In this document: positions 45,569-52,806 of the stretch, piece by piece
How positions within the stretch are numbered: position 1 is the first letter of the stretch
Layout of the letters: the number at the start of each line of letters is the position of its first letter
Assembly: GCF_013085465.1 (NCBI RefSeq)
Contig: NZ_CP049838.1
Location: 7,936,001-8,000,000 of the forward strand
Direction of reading: 5' to 3'
Length of the DNA stretch: 64,000 nt
From: Streptomyces asoensis
Lineage (GTDB): Bacteria; Actinomycetota; Actinomycetes; Streptomycetales; Streptomycetaceae
The notes under the pieces: model-generated
What the model was told of the DNA's origin: nothing
Seen by the model: only the letters and a program-made list of their open reading frames with translations
The model's database searches: none
Position numbers and translations under genes: made by a program

Positions 45569-45762
45569 ACGTGGCTCCTTTGCGGCGGCCGGGTTTCCGG
45601 CCTGCTGGGTGGCTGTCCCTGACGGCGTGGGTGAGCCGGAGGGGCGGTGCGCGACGGCTGCCGGAAGCCTGACAGATTTGACGCGGCCATGCCATCAGGC
45701 AGGGGTAAAGGGTCCACACCGGAACCGGACCCAACGCCCCCGCTCGCAGAGGGGGGGGCGTT

Positions 45763-45791
45763 TTGAACACGTTCAACTACCGGCGTACGCT
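45763..45791 (+). promoter_or_regulatory. Leaderless promoter with overlapping palindrome TTGAAC-AC-GTTCAA
   Basis: TTGAAC (45763-45768) and TACGCT (45786-45791) are spaced by exactly 17 bases, and the ATG at 45798 follows six bases after the -10 box without a ribosome site. The -35 is itself the left arm of the inverted repeat TTGAAC-N2-GTTCAA (45763-45776), a form typical of TetR-type operators, so the promoter is probably repressed by a protein covering the -35 box. Confidence 0.7.
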
Positions 45792-45797
45792 ACCCCC

Positions 45798-46319
45798 ATG
45801 AGCGACCGAGCCGCCCTTGTGAAGGGCATCCGCGCATGGTTGGCCTTCTTCGTCGTCTGTCTGGTGCTCAGCGGCGCCACCGCCTTCCCGCTGGTGCACG
45901 AACTGCGCTGGACCGAGGAGCTGTTGCGTCACCTGTCCGTCCCCGAGCATCTGCCGGGCCTCATGGAGTGGATCGAGCGCGTCCGGCGCGGGCTCGACAC
46001 CGCCGACGCCGACTACCCCTTCCTCCTCTACGGAACGGACTGGCTGGCCTTCGCCCATCTCGTCATCGCCGTCGCCTTCTACGGCCCCTACCGCGACCCG
46101 GTGCGCAACATCTGGGTCGTCGAGTTCTCGATGATCGCCTGCGCCGGGATCGTCCCGCTCGCGCTGATCTGTGGACCGCTCCGGGGGATTCCCTTCTGGT
46201 GGAGCGTGATCGACATGTCGTTCGGGGTGTTCGGGGTGATCCCGCTGTACGTGGTGCGGAAGAAGATCAAGCGGCTGGAGTCGATGACCGTCGACGTTCC
46301 CGCACCGGCTGTTGCCTGA
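45798..46319 (+). CDS. Small four-helix membrane protein of unknown function
   Basis: A 173-residue protein with four hydrophobic segments: about residues 13-32 (AWLAFFVVCLVLSGATAFPL), 77-95 (TDWLAFAHLVIAVAFYG), 105-125 (VVEFSMIACAGIVPLALICG) and 130-150 (PFWWSVIDMSFGVFGVIPLY). The tail KKIKRLESM is basic and probably cytoplasmic. No transporter or enzyme motif is visible. The start is fixed by the leaderless promoter just upstream. It is transcribed away from the M1 peptidase gene. Confidence 0.8.
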   Translation: MSDRAALVKGIRAWLAFFVVCLVLSGATAFPLVHELRWTEELLRHLSVPEHLPGLMEWIERVRRGLDTADADYPFLLYGTDWLAFAHLVIAVAFYGPYRDPVRNIWVVEFSMIACAGIVPLALICGPLRGIPFWWSVIDMSFGVFGVIPLYVVRKKIKRLESMTVDVPAPAVA

Positions 46320-46788
46320 GCGCGGCCGTCGCGAACCACGGGGTTCATGACTTGCGGTTCCTGAGCGCCCGGCGGGTTCGAAGAAGCCCAGCGCATCAAC
46401 GCCGAATACCGCCGTGCCGCCTCCCGGCACACGGCCGGCATCCGACCCGCAGTCCGCAGCGACGCGCCGGGCCCCTCACGACTTGATCCGCCCCGGTCCC
46501 GGCCGCCGCCGAGTGACGTCCTCTCCATCGCCCCGGCCCCCGCTCGCGCGTTGCCGTGCCGCGATCGTCGCGCACCTTCGGTGCCTCCATGTGGGTTACC
46601 GCGTTTCTGGCCTTTGGGGAACCGGCGCCGACTCTCCGATTCCCGTGCCCTCCGGGGTTGGGGCAACACCAAACATCGATTTCTGGATGTTTTAAGTGGT
46701 CAATCGGTATATGGGGCTGTTTGGGTGTCCTGGTCGCGCCGCATGTACCGGGTGCAACGTGCACGTGCGATGTGAAAGGGGCACAGGC
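46320..46788. other. 469-base gap upstream of the tectonin gene
   Basis: The first 350 bases hold only a short protein-like piece near 46378-46450 (EEAQRINAEYRRAASRHTAG) without a start, probably a gene relic. From about 46660 the DNA becomes markedly AT-richer and contains the inverted repeat AAACATC-N8-GATGTTT (46671-46677 and 46686-46692) followed by TTTAAG and GGTATATGG. This is the likely control region of the tectonin gene. Confidence 0.5.
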
Positions 46789-47487
46789 GTGGCTGACTGG
46801 AAGCAGATCTCTGGTGGTCTGACGACGATCTCGGTGGGGTCGCGGACCCATGTGTGGGGGGTGAACTCCTCGGGGCAGATCTACCGCTACACCGGGCACG
46901 ACGCGAACCCGTGGATCGGTATCCCGGGTAGGGCGGTGGACATCGGTGTGGCGGCCGACGGCACGGTGTGGCACGTCAACTCCGCCGGTGGGATCTTCCG
47001 TTACACCGGGGACCAGGGCTCCACCGACTGGGTGGGCGTCACCGGCGGATTAACCCGTATCTCGGTGGGGTCGCGGACCCATGTGTGGGGGGTGAACTCG
47101 CTGGGGCAGATCTACCGCTACACCGGGCACGACGCGAACCCGTGGATCGGTATCCCGGGTAGGGCGGTGGACATCGGTGTGGCGGCCGACGGCACGGTGT
47201 GGCACGTCAACTCCGCCGGTGGGATCTTCCGTTACACCGGGGACCAGGGCTCCACCGACTGGGTCCCGGTCTCGGGAGGCCTGTCCCGCATCTCCGTCGG
47301 CTCGCGGACGAACGTCTGGGGCGTCAACTCCTCCGACCAGATCTACCGCTACACCGGCCACGACGCCAACCCCTGGACCGGCATCCCCGGCGGCGCGGTC
47401 GACGTCGGCGCCGCCGCCGACGGCACCGTCTGGGTCGTCAACTCCGCCGGCGGCATCTACCGCTACACGGGAGACCAGCCGAGCTGA
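46789..47487 (+). CDS. Tectonin-repeat beta-propeller protein
   Basis: A 232-residue protein made entirely of six tectonin-type blades of about 37-40 residues, with the motif ISVGSxTxVWGVNSxxxIYR and its alternate VDIGVAADGTVWHVNSAGGI. The family forms lectin-like propellers that bind O-methylated sugars or lipopolysaccharide in invertebrates and fungi. There is no signal peptide, so it is cytosolic or exported by a non-classical route. The GTG at 46789 (VADWKQISGG) is chosen because GAAAGGGG lies seven bases upstream and the repeat begins at once; a longer frame to 46696 is not repeat-like. It is followed by a terminator and is monocistronic. Confidence 0.85.
   Translation: MADWKQISGGLTTISVGSRTHVWGVNSSGQIYRYTGHDANPWIGIPGRAVDIGVAADGTVWHVNSAGGIFRYTGDQGSTDWVGVTGGLTRISVGSRTHVWGVNSLGQIYRYTGHDANPWIGIPGRAVDIGVAADGTVWHVNSAGGIFRYTGDQGSTDWVPVSGGLSRISVGSRTNVWGVNSSDQIYRYTGHDANPWTGIPGGAVDVGAAADGTVWVVNSAGGIYRYTGDQPS
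46828..47487 (+). repeat. 231-bp direct repeats (three copies) inside the tectonin gene
   Basis: The unit begins ATCTCGGTGGGGTCGCGG at 46828 and again at 47059; a third unit begins at 47290. Units 1 and 2 are nearly identical in DNA, including G-rich codons unusual for this genome (GGG, GTG, GGT). Unit 3 encodes almost the same 77 residues with many synonymous C-ending codons. Units 1 and 2 thus arose by a recent duplication or gene conversion; unit 3 is older or of different origin. Confidence 0.85.
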
Positions 47488-47502
47488 TCCCCGTGAGCAA
47501 GG

Positions 47503-47542
47503 CCGTGCGGGTCCCGGTCCACAGCGACCGGGACCCGCACGG
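47503..47542 (+). terminator. Terminator after the tectonin gene, 17-bp perfect stem
   Basis: CCGTGCGGGTCCCGGTC (47503-47519) pairs perfectly with GACCGGGACCCGCACGG (47526-47542) around a six-base loop, 15 bases after the stop codon. Confidence 0.88.
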
Positions 47543-48154
47543 CGAGCGCGGCGACGGCGAACTTCGACTCCCTCGTCGCAGCGCGGAACGCCGGACCGCC
47601 GTCAGTGCGGCGACGTCGGGCTGGGGATGCCGGTGGGGGAGAGGCCGGGTCGGGCAAGTGGCAGCCTCTCGCCCGGCGCCGGCAGGGGCGCAGGTGTCCG
47701 GGCAGCCCGTCGGTACGGGCACGGCGGCCCAGAGGGAGCAGGGCGGCAGAGCGCGCGGAGGAGGCGGGCGGCAGGCGTGGTGCCAGATCACCGGCCGTAC
47801 GCACCAGATCGGGCGGGCTGACGGCTGTGCCGTCGACGCGGGGCCGCCGAACGTCGGCAGGCGCCAGGCGGCGGCACGTCCCGGCCGGGTCTGGATGGGG
47901 TTTCCCTGAGCAGGGTGCGCAGTGGTCTGCGGAGTTGCAGCCTGATCGGCGACCCGGCGCCGTGCGGTCGTCGCTCAGTCCTTCGGCCGCAGTCGCGGCG
48001 TGAGCGTGTCAGGCGTCAGGTGTGCGAAGGCCGCCGTCCTCTGGCGAACGCGCGTAGAGGTCGGGCACCATCTCCCTGCACCGCCTGCACCGCCTGCACC
48101 GCCTGCACAGCCGTTCCACAGGAAGCACGGTCGTCCGCAGGAAGGGTTCCCCCC
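47543..48154. other. 612-base region without a recognisable gene
   Basis: Several frames stay open because of the high GC content, but none has a ribosome site, codon pattern or family resemblance. Near 48076-48111 there is a run of four CTGCACCGC-like 9-bp units. The end of the region must carry the promoter of the small secreted protein at 48155; GGAAGGG lies just before its start. Confidence 0.5.
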
Positions 48155-48652
48155 ATGAAGTTCCGCTCCGCTCTGACCGCCCTCGCGCTCGTGGTCGCCC
48201 CCGGCGTCGCCGTCGTCGGCACCGCGACCGACGCCTTCGCCGTCACCAAGATCAGTCACGCCACGGCCACCTCGATGTTCCGCGAGGTGGGTATCACCTG
48301 GTCCTCGTCCGGCAGCTGCTCCGACCGCAACAACTCCACCTGTACGTCCTTCGAGCAGCTGAACCTGCCCACCGCCCAGGGCGCGCAGACACTGAAGCGG
48401 GCCACCGGCTGCGCGCTCAACATCACCGGCGGCACGGAGACCGGCCACGCGAGCGGCACCTACTCGCACTGGAACGGCTACAAGCTCGACTACGGCAAGA
48501 ACACCTGCGTCACCAACTACATCAAGAACACCTTCACCTACATCGGCCTGCGCGGCGACGGCGCCCCGCAGTACCGCTCGGGCTCCGGCAACGTCTACGC
48601 CGACGAGGGCAACCACTGGGACGTCCTGTACTACAACTGCGGCGGCTGCTGA
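48155..48652 (+). CDS. Small secreted protein with M15/LAS-type metallopeptidase-like motifs
   Basis: A 165-residue exported protein. Signal peptide MKFRSALTALALVVAPGVAV ends near DAFA. The mature part keeps the zinc-site layout of the LAS (lysostaphin/D-Ala-D-Ala/Sonic hedgehog) fold: SHWNGYKLDYG fits S-H-x2-G-x3-D and EGNHWDV fits E-x2-H-W. Cysteines (SGSCSDRNNSTC, ATGCAL, KNTC, YNCGGC) suggest disulfides. If active it would be a cell-wall peptidase; absence of activity, as in binding homologs, is possible. GGAAGGG precedes the ATG. It stands alone. Confidence 0.7.
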   Translation: MKFRSALTALALVVAPGVAVVGTATDAFAVTKISHATATSMFREVGITWSSSGSCSDRNNSTCTSFEQLNLPTAQGAQTLKRATGCALNITGGTETGHASGTYSHWNGYKLDYGKNTCVTNYIKNTFTYIGLRGDGAPQYRSGSGNVYADEGNHWDVLYYNCGGC

Positions 48653-48850
48653 ACGCTTTGTCGGACGACTCCCTCGGCGGCGGGATCAAGACCCCGTTGA
48701 GCCAGAGGGCGTTCATGTATGTGGACTGTAAGGATCGCGGCGCGAAGCAAGGGTGAGACGGTCCATGGCTCTCCATGGCGTGTAGTGCCGTCCTGGGCTC
48801 CCGGGTCGGGTAGTGGTGAGAGTCCGACGGGCCGATCAGTGTTCACATAC

Positions 48851-48931
48851 TTGTCACTCCGTAGTGACCGCCCTATCCTCACGTGGAGAAAGCGCTTTCC
48901 CCGACACCCGTTGACCGTGCCGGGGAAAGCG
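48851..48931 (+). promoter_or_regulatory. Promoter with LacI-type operator upstream of the pectate lyase
   Basis: TTGTCA (48851-48856) and TATCCT (48874-48879) are spaced by 17 bases. The perfect palindrome GAAAGCGCTTTC (48888-48899) covers the expected transcription start, the classic place for a LacI-family repressor. A second inverted repeat GTCACT-CCGT-AGTGAC (48853-48868) lies between the two promoter boxes. CGCTTTCCCCG (48893-48903) pairs with CGGGGAAAGCG (48921-48931), so the nascent RNA can also fold. The pectate lyase start is 545 bases further on. Confidence 0.65.
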
Positions 48932-49443
48932 GCCCGCGGTATCGGCCGTGGGGCAGCCCGCGCGCCGCAACCGATCCGGCGCAAGGCTGACCAGGGCTGA
49001 CCGCACCGAGGTGCCGACGCGCCAGGACTCCGGGATGCGCTCCGGGGCGCGGACGCATCGCGCTCGTCGCCGTGGCCGCGGTGGCGGGCACCCGCACCAG
49101 GGGGCCGGCCGGGGCCTCTACAGCCACGTTCCCCCGGTCGTCCCGCCCTCGGCGGCGTCCCCGCCTGCGTCGCCTCGGCGTGCGCCCCGGCCCGGCACCC
49201 GACCGCGTCGCCCGCATACCGGTCGCACCGCCGGCATCACAGCGGTACCGCCCGCCCGCACCACATCAGCACCACCGTCCCTTCCGGCCTGCGGCGAGTA
49301 CGACATCCGCACGGTCGGCAGGGGCCCGCTTCGACTCCTGCATGGCATGAACATGGCAAGGGTGCGCGACCTCGACGGCCCCCAGATCCGGGCACGGACG
49401 TGCGCGGCACCCCCGGTACGCGATCACGAAAGACGAGGCAAGG
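48932..49443. other. Long untranslated leader or gene relic before the pectate lyase
   Basis: About 510 bases lie between a well-formed promoter/operator and the pectate lyase start. A frame at 49072-49350 opens with a short hydrophobic IALVAVAAVAGT run like a damaged signal peptide and continues as Arg/Pro-rich nonsense. The likeliest reading is the remains of another secreted-protein gene of the same regulon; a long leader is the alternative. No intact gene is seen. Confidence 0.4.
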
Positions 49444-51015
49444 ATGAGAAAGCCAGTCGCTCTGCGACTCTCCGCGGCACTCGGCACGTTGGCCCTGGCG
49501 GCGGCGACAGGCGTGGTCCTGTCCATGCCCACCGCGTCGGCGGCCGGCGCCGGCGCGACCGGGTATGCCACCCAGAACGGCGGCACCACCGGCGGCGCCG
49601 GCGGGACGACGGTCAAGGCCACCACGGGCACCCAGATCCACGAGGCCCTGTGCGGCCGGGCCGGTACCAGCACCCCGATCACCATCCAGGTCGAGGGGAC
49701 CGTCACCGTCGGCAACACCGCGAAGGTGTCGGGCGCCGGCTGCAACACCGCCGCCGGCGTGATCGAACTGAAGGGCATCAGCAACGTCACCCTCGTCGGT
49801 GTCGGCAGCGGAGCCGTGTTCGACCAGATCGGCATCCACATCCGCCAGTCCAGCAACATCATCGTCCAGAACGTGACCGTCCAGAACGTGAAGAAGTCGG
49901 GCTCGCCCACCTCCAACGGCGGGGACGCCATCGGCATGGAGGCCGACGTGCACAACGTCTGGGTCGACCACGCCACGCTGATCGCCTCGGGCGGCGAGTC
50001 GGAGGGCTTCGACGGCCTGTTCGACATGAAGGACAACACCCAGTACGTGACCCTGTCCTACAGCATCCTGCGCAACTCCGGCCGCGGCGGTCTCGTCGGC
50101 TCCAGTGACAGCGACCTCGCCAACGGTCCGGTCACCTTCCACCACAACCGGTACGAGAACATCGACTCCCGTACGCCCCTGCTGCGCGGCGCCACCGCCC
50201 ACATCTACAACAACTACTACGTCAGCCTCAACGAATCGGGCATCAACCCCCGGGCCGGCGGCAAGGCCAAGGTCGACAACAACTACTTCAAGGACTCCAA
50301 GGACGTCCTCGGCACCTTCTACACCGACCTGCCGGGATACTGGCAGGTCAGCGGAAACGTCTTCGACAACGTGACCTGGTCGGCGCCGGGCGAGGACAAC
50401 AACCCGGCCGGGCCGAACCCGACGTCGAACACGACCGTCAGCATCCCCTACTCCTACAGTCTCGACGCCGCGTCCTGCGTGCCGTCGATCGTGACCGCGA
50501 CGGCGGGCGCCAACAACGGCCTGAAGGTGTCGGACGGCAACTGCGCGGCGACGACGCCGACCGCGACCGCCACTTCGACTCCCACGTCGACCGCCACCGC
50601 CACACCGACCGCCACCGCCACGCCGACGGCCACCGCGACGTCGACGCCCGGCGGGACCAATCTGAGCATCGGCGCCGACTCCGACGGTTCCAGCAAGGCG
50701 TCCGGCACCAGCTACGGCAACGTCCGTGACGGCGACACGAGCACCTACTGGTCGCCGGCCGGCTCGACCGGCTCCATCTCGATCAAGTGGGGTTCGGCCA
50801 CCACCGTCTCCAAGATCAACATCCGGGAGGCCTCCGGCGCCACCGGCAACATCGGCTCCTGGCGGGTGCTCAACGCCGACACCGGGGCGCTGCTGACCTC
50901 GGGCAGCGGAGCGGGCGCCATCTCGTTCACGTCCACCTCGCTGAAAAAGGTCACCTTCGAGATCACGGGCTCGAGTGCCGTCCCGAGGGTGGCCGAGTTC
51001 GAGACCTACGCCTAG
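49444..51015 (+). CDS. Secreted pectate lyase (PL1) with C-terminal discoidin-like domain
   Basis: A 523-residue exported enzyme. The Sec signal (LSAALGTLALAAATGVVLSM, PTASA) precedes a parallel beta-helix of polysaccharide lyase family 1, with the Ca2+/substrate region IGMEADVHNVWVDHATLIAS and the catalytic-Arg type segment YENIDSRTPLLRGATAHIYN. A Thr/Pro/Ala linker of about 45 residues (TPTATATSTPTSTATATPTA) leads to a C-terminal ~120-residue beta-sandwich of F5/8 type C (discoidin) character, beginning NLSIGADSDGSSKASGTSYG, which probably binds polysaccharide. It cleaves polygalacturonate by beta-elimination. It is probably controlled by the LacI-type operator upstream. Confidence 0.93.
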   Translation: MRKPVALRLSAALGTLALAAATGVVLSMPTASAAGAGATGYATQNGGTTGGAGGTTVKATTGTQIHEALCGRAGTSTPITIQVEGTVTVGNTAKVSGAGCNTAAGVIELKGISNVTLVGVGSGAVFDQIGIHIRQSSNIIVQNVTVQNVKKSGSPTSNGGDAIGMEADVHNVWVDHATLIASGGESEGFDGLFDMKDNTQYVTLSYSILRNSGRGGLVGSSDSDLANGPVTFHHNRYENIDSRTPLLRGATAHIYNNYYVSLNESGINPRAGGKAKVDNNYFKDSKDVLGTFYTDLPGYWQVSGNVFDNVTWSAPGEDNNPAGPNPTSNTTVSIPYSYSLDAASCVPSIVTATAGANNGLKVSDGNCAATTPTATATSTPTSTATATPTATATPTATATSTPGGTNLSIGADSDGSSKASGTSYGNVRDGDTSTYWSPAGSTGSISIKWGSATTVSKINIREASGATGNIGSWRVLNADTGALLTSGSGAGAISFTSTSLKKVTFEITGSSAVPRVAEFETYA

Positions 51016-51072
51016 CCAGGAGCTGTCCGGCCGATCGTGTGGCCTTCGTCTGATCAGCTCGTCGTCTGCGGC

Positions 51073-51194
51073 ATGGGACGGGGAGAACGCGGTGATCTGC
51101 CGGACGCGGAGCAGGAACGGCTGCGACCGTTCCTGCCCTTAAGCCACGGCCGACGCGGGCGGTGGAGCGATCACCGCCAGGTGATCGACGGAAA
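51073..51194 (+). mobile_element. IS5-type transposase N-terminal stub
   Basis: From the ATG at 51073 the frame reads MGRGERGDLPDAEQERLRPF, then LPLSHGRRGRWSDHRQVIDG, the opening of the IS5/IS4-group transposases common in Streptomyces. Homology stops after about 40 residues, at roughly 51190, where the end of the TetR gene begins. The preceding 50 bases (GAGCTGTCCGGCC onward) may be the IS left end. The catalytic DDE domain is absent, so it cannot transpose. Confidence 0.7.
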
Positions 51195-51210
51195 TCCTGG
51201 CCAGGGATCC

Positions 51211-52143
51211 CTACGTCCTGAGGCCTTCCGGGGGCCGGTATTCGGCCCCCAGTCCCAGGCGGGTCACACTTTCGTACATCAGCAGTTCGAACATCGGCTC
51301 CTGGTCGGTGATCAACGGGGGCAGGTGCTCGAACACCTCCAGTGCCACCTGTCCGAACAGAGTGCGCCAGCACGACAGCATCACGACCAGTGCGCCGAGC
51401 GGCATTTCCACGCCCGTGGCGGCGCGGTAGTCGGCGATCTGCCGGCGCATCCGTGGGGCGAGGTGCTCGTCGGCCAGGATGGGGTAGGGGCGGGCCGCCC
51501 ACAGCCGCATGTGCTCGGCGCCCCAGATGGCGGCGAGGTTCCGGACCCACTCGGCGGTCACATCGGTGTGGGCCACACCGGCGGCCACGGTGGGTGTGCC
51601 GAAGAGCAGACGGAACTCCTGGCGATGTGCCAGGGCCCAGTGGCGGAACACCCGGGCCGGGGCGATCAGGCGGGCTGCGAAGTCCGTTTCACGCTCCCCC
51701 TCGATGGCCTCCCGCAACTGGTCCGTGAGCTCGGCGACGATGTCCCGGGCCGTGCGCCGCACGATGTCCCCGAGATCGTCGAAGTGCCGGTAGAGAGCCG
51801 CCGGGGTCACCCCGACCCGGCGGGCGATCTCGGCGAGCGTCAACGCCTCCACACCCTGCCGGGTGATGACGTCCCGCGCCGCCGCGCGGACGTCCCTCGA
51901 CATCTGCCGGCGCAGCCGTTCGCGGCGCGTGGGAGCGGGCATCGCACTGTCGTCCTCCTCCGGACGCTCCCGCAGCACGACGAACACGTTGACGGTCCTC
52001 ACGTCACCACCGCCGGTGATGTACTGCGTGCCACCGTGATGCGCCGCGTTGCTCTGCCCCGGCACCGCGGCCGCCGTCGACGGGCTCTGGTGCCCTGCCT
52101 CACCGCTCACCGCGAGCCCCGCTTTCCCGGTCGACGTTGACAT
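51211..52143 (-). CDS. TetR-family regulator with unusual N-terminal extension
   Basis: A TetR/AcrR regulator of up to 310 residues. The DNA-binding domain starts at MPAPTRRERLRRQMSRDVRA (residue 68) with LAEIARRVGVTPAALYRHFD, followed by a C-terminal ligand-binding domain of the TetR_C_13-like type. Upstream of it the frame encodes AAHHGGTQYITGGGDVRTVN, clearly related to the C-terminal QHNIAHDGGTQHITLSGDVN of the preceding gene, so the extension is probably translated. Possible starts are the ATG at 52143 (overlapping the upstream gene by 44 bases), a GTG at 52110, or the core ATG at 51942. The neighbour gene is its likely partner or target. Confidence 0.8.
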   Translation of the reverse strand: MSTSTGKAGLAVSGEAGHQSPSTAAAVPGQSNAAHHGGTQYITGGGDVRTVNVFVVLRERPEEDDSAMPAPTRRERLRRQMSRDVRAAARDVITRQGVEALTLAEIARRVGVTPAALYRHFDDLGDIVRRTARDIVAELTDQLREAIEGERETDFAARLIAPARVFRHWALAHRQEFRLLFGTPTVAAGVAHTDVTAEWVRNLAAIWGAEHMRLWAARPYPILADEHLAPRMRRQIADYRAATGVEMPLGALVVMLSCWRTLFGQVALEVFEHLPPLITDQEPMFELLMYESVTRLGLGAEYRPPEGLRT

Positions 52144-52765
52144 CCCCGCTCAGGGTGATGTGCTGCGTCCCGCCGTCGTGGGCGATGTTGTGCTGCAAGC
52201 AGGTTCGCCGGGACCGGGACCGGGACCCGGACCCGGACCCGGACCCGGACGGGGGCCCGGACCCGGACGGGGGCCGGTGACCGGGCTCCCGCTCCGCCGT
52301 GCGGGCCCCCGCGATGTCCGAGGCCGCAAGGCCGAGTCGGCCTGACTCGCCCCGCGCCGTCTGGACCGGCGCCGTCTGGCCCCGCGCCGTCTGGACCGGC
52401 GCCGTCTGGACCGGCGTCGTCTGGACCGGCGTCGTCTGGACCGGCGTCGTCTGGACCGGCGTCGTCTGGACCGGCGTCGTCTGGCCCGGCGTCGTCTGGC
52501 CCGGCGCCGGCTCGCCCCGCTCCGGCGCGACCGGCTCCGCCTCGCCGCGGCCCCGGGCCGACTGGACCGGCGCCGTATCGCCCCGCTCCGCCTCGCCCCG
52601 CTCCGGCGCGACCGGCTCCGCCTCGCCGCGGCCCCGGGCCGACATTCCCTGGCCGAGCTGACCCGCGAACCGCAGTCGTGCAGACCGCCAGACGTCTGTC
52701 GCCACCGCCCCCACCATCGCCGTTCCGCCGGCTGTCGCCAGCCCCCACAACGCTTCCGAGAGCAC
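52100..52765 (-). CDS. Repeat-rich small protein with conserved N-terminal helix and HGGTQ motif
   Basis: A 221-residue protein. The N-terminus (LSEALWGLATAGGTAMVGAV, ATDVWRSARLRFAGQLGQG) is a recognisable actinobacterial hydrophobic/amphipathic module. About 60 residues of charged repeats (ARGRGEAEPVAPERGE) follow, then about ten PVQTT-type pentapeptides and a Ser-Gly/Ser-Arg tail. It ends with QHNIAHDGGTQHITLSGDVN. Proteins of this plan occur next to regulators and NTPase signalling genes in streptomycetes, but their job is unknown. The GTG at 52765 follows AGGAG. It is transcribed into, and overlaps, the TetR gene. Confidence 0.65.
   Translation of the reverse strand: MLSEALWGLATAGGTAMVGAVATDVWRSARLRFAGQLGQGMSARGRGEAEPVAPERGEAERGDTAPVQSARGRGEAEPVAPERGEPAPGQTTPGQTTPVQTTPVQTTPVQTTPVQTTPVQTAPVQTARGQTAPVQTARGESGRLGLAASDIAGARTAEREPGHRPPSGSGPPSGSGSGSGSRSRSRRTCLQHNIAHDGGTQHITLSGDVNVDRESGARGER
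52205..52277 (-). repeat. 6-bp array (GGACCC-type) encoding Ser-Gly repeats
   Basis: A run of GGACCC/GGACCG hexamers, interrupted by GGGGGC, encodes (SG)n/(SR)n in the C-terminal part of the repeat protein. It is a slippage-prone tract directly before the conserved C-terminal motif. Confidence 0.65.
52351..52500 (-). repeat. Ten 15-bp tandem units encoding VQTTP-type pentapeptides
   Basis: Ten head-to-tail units of the form CCGGCGTCGTCTGGA run without interruption from 52351 to 52500. Five of the middle units are identical. Each unit is five codons, so gain or loss of copies keeps the frame; the array is a good candidate for strain-to-strain length variation. Confidence 0.85.
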
Positions 52766-52806
52766 TGTTTCTCCTGTCGCCCCCGCGGCACCGCGTGTGC
52801 CGCTGC

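Noticed and set aside
46828..47487. Long direct repeats as a possible mobile element or integron
   Set aside because: They are internal to one open frame and coincide with tectonin domain boundaries; no transposase or terminal inverted repeats.
47543..48154. Candidate gene in the gap after the tectonin terminator
   Set aside because: Several frames are open on both strands but none has a start context, codon bias or recognisable protein.
52351..52500. Regular short repeats resembling a CRISPR array
   Set aside because: The units are 15 bp with no unique spacers, lie in frame in a coding sequence and encode a pentapeptide repeat.
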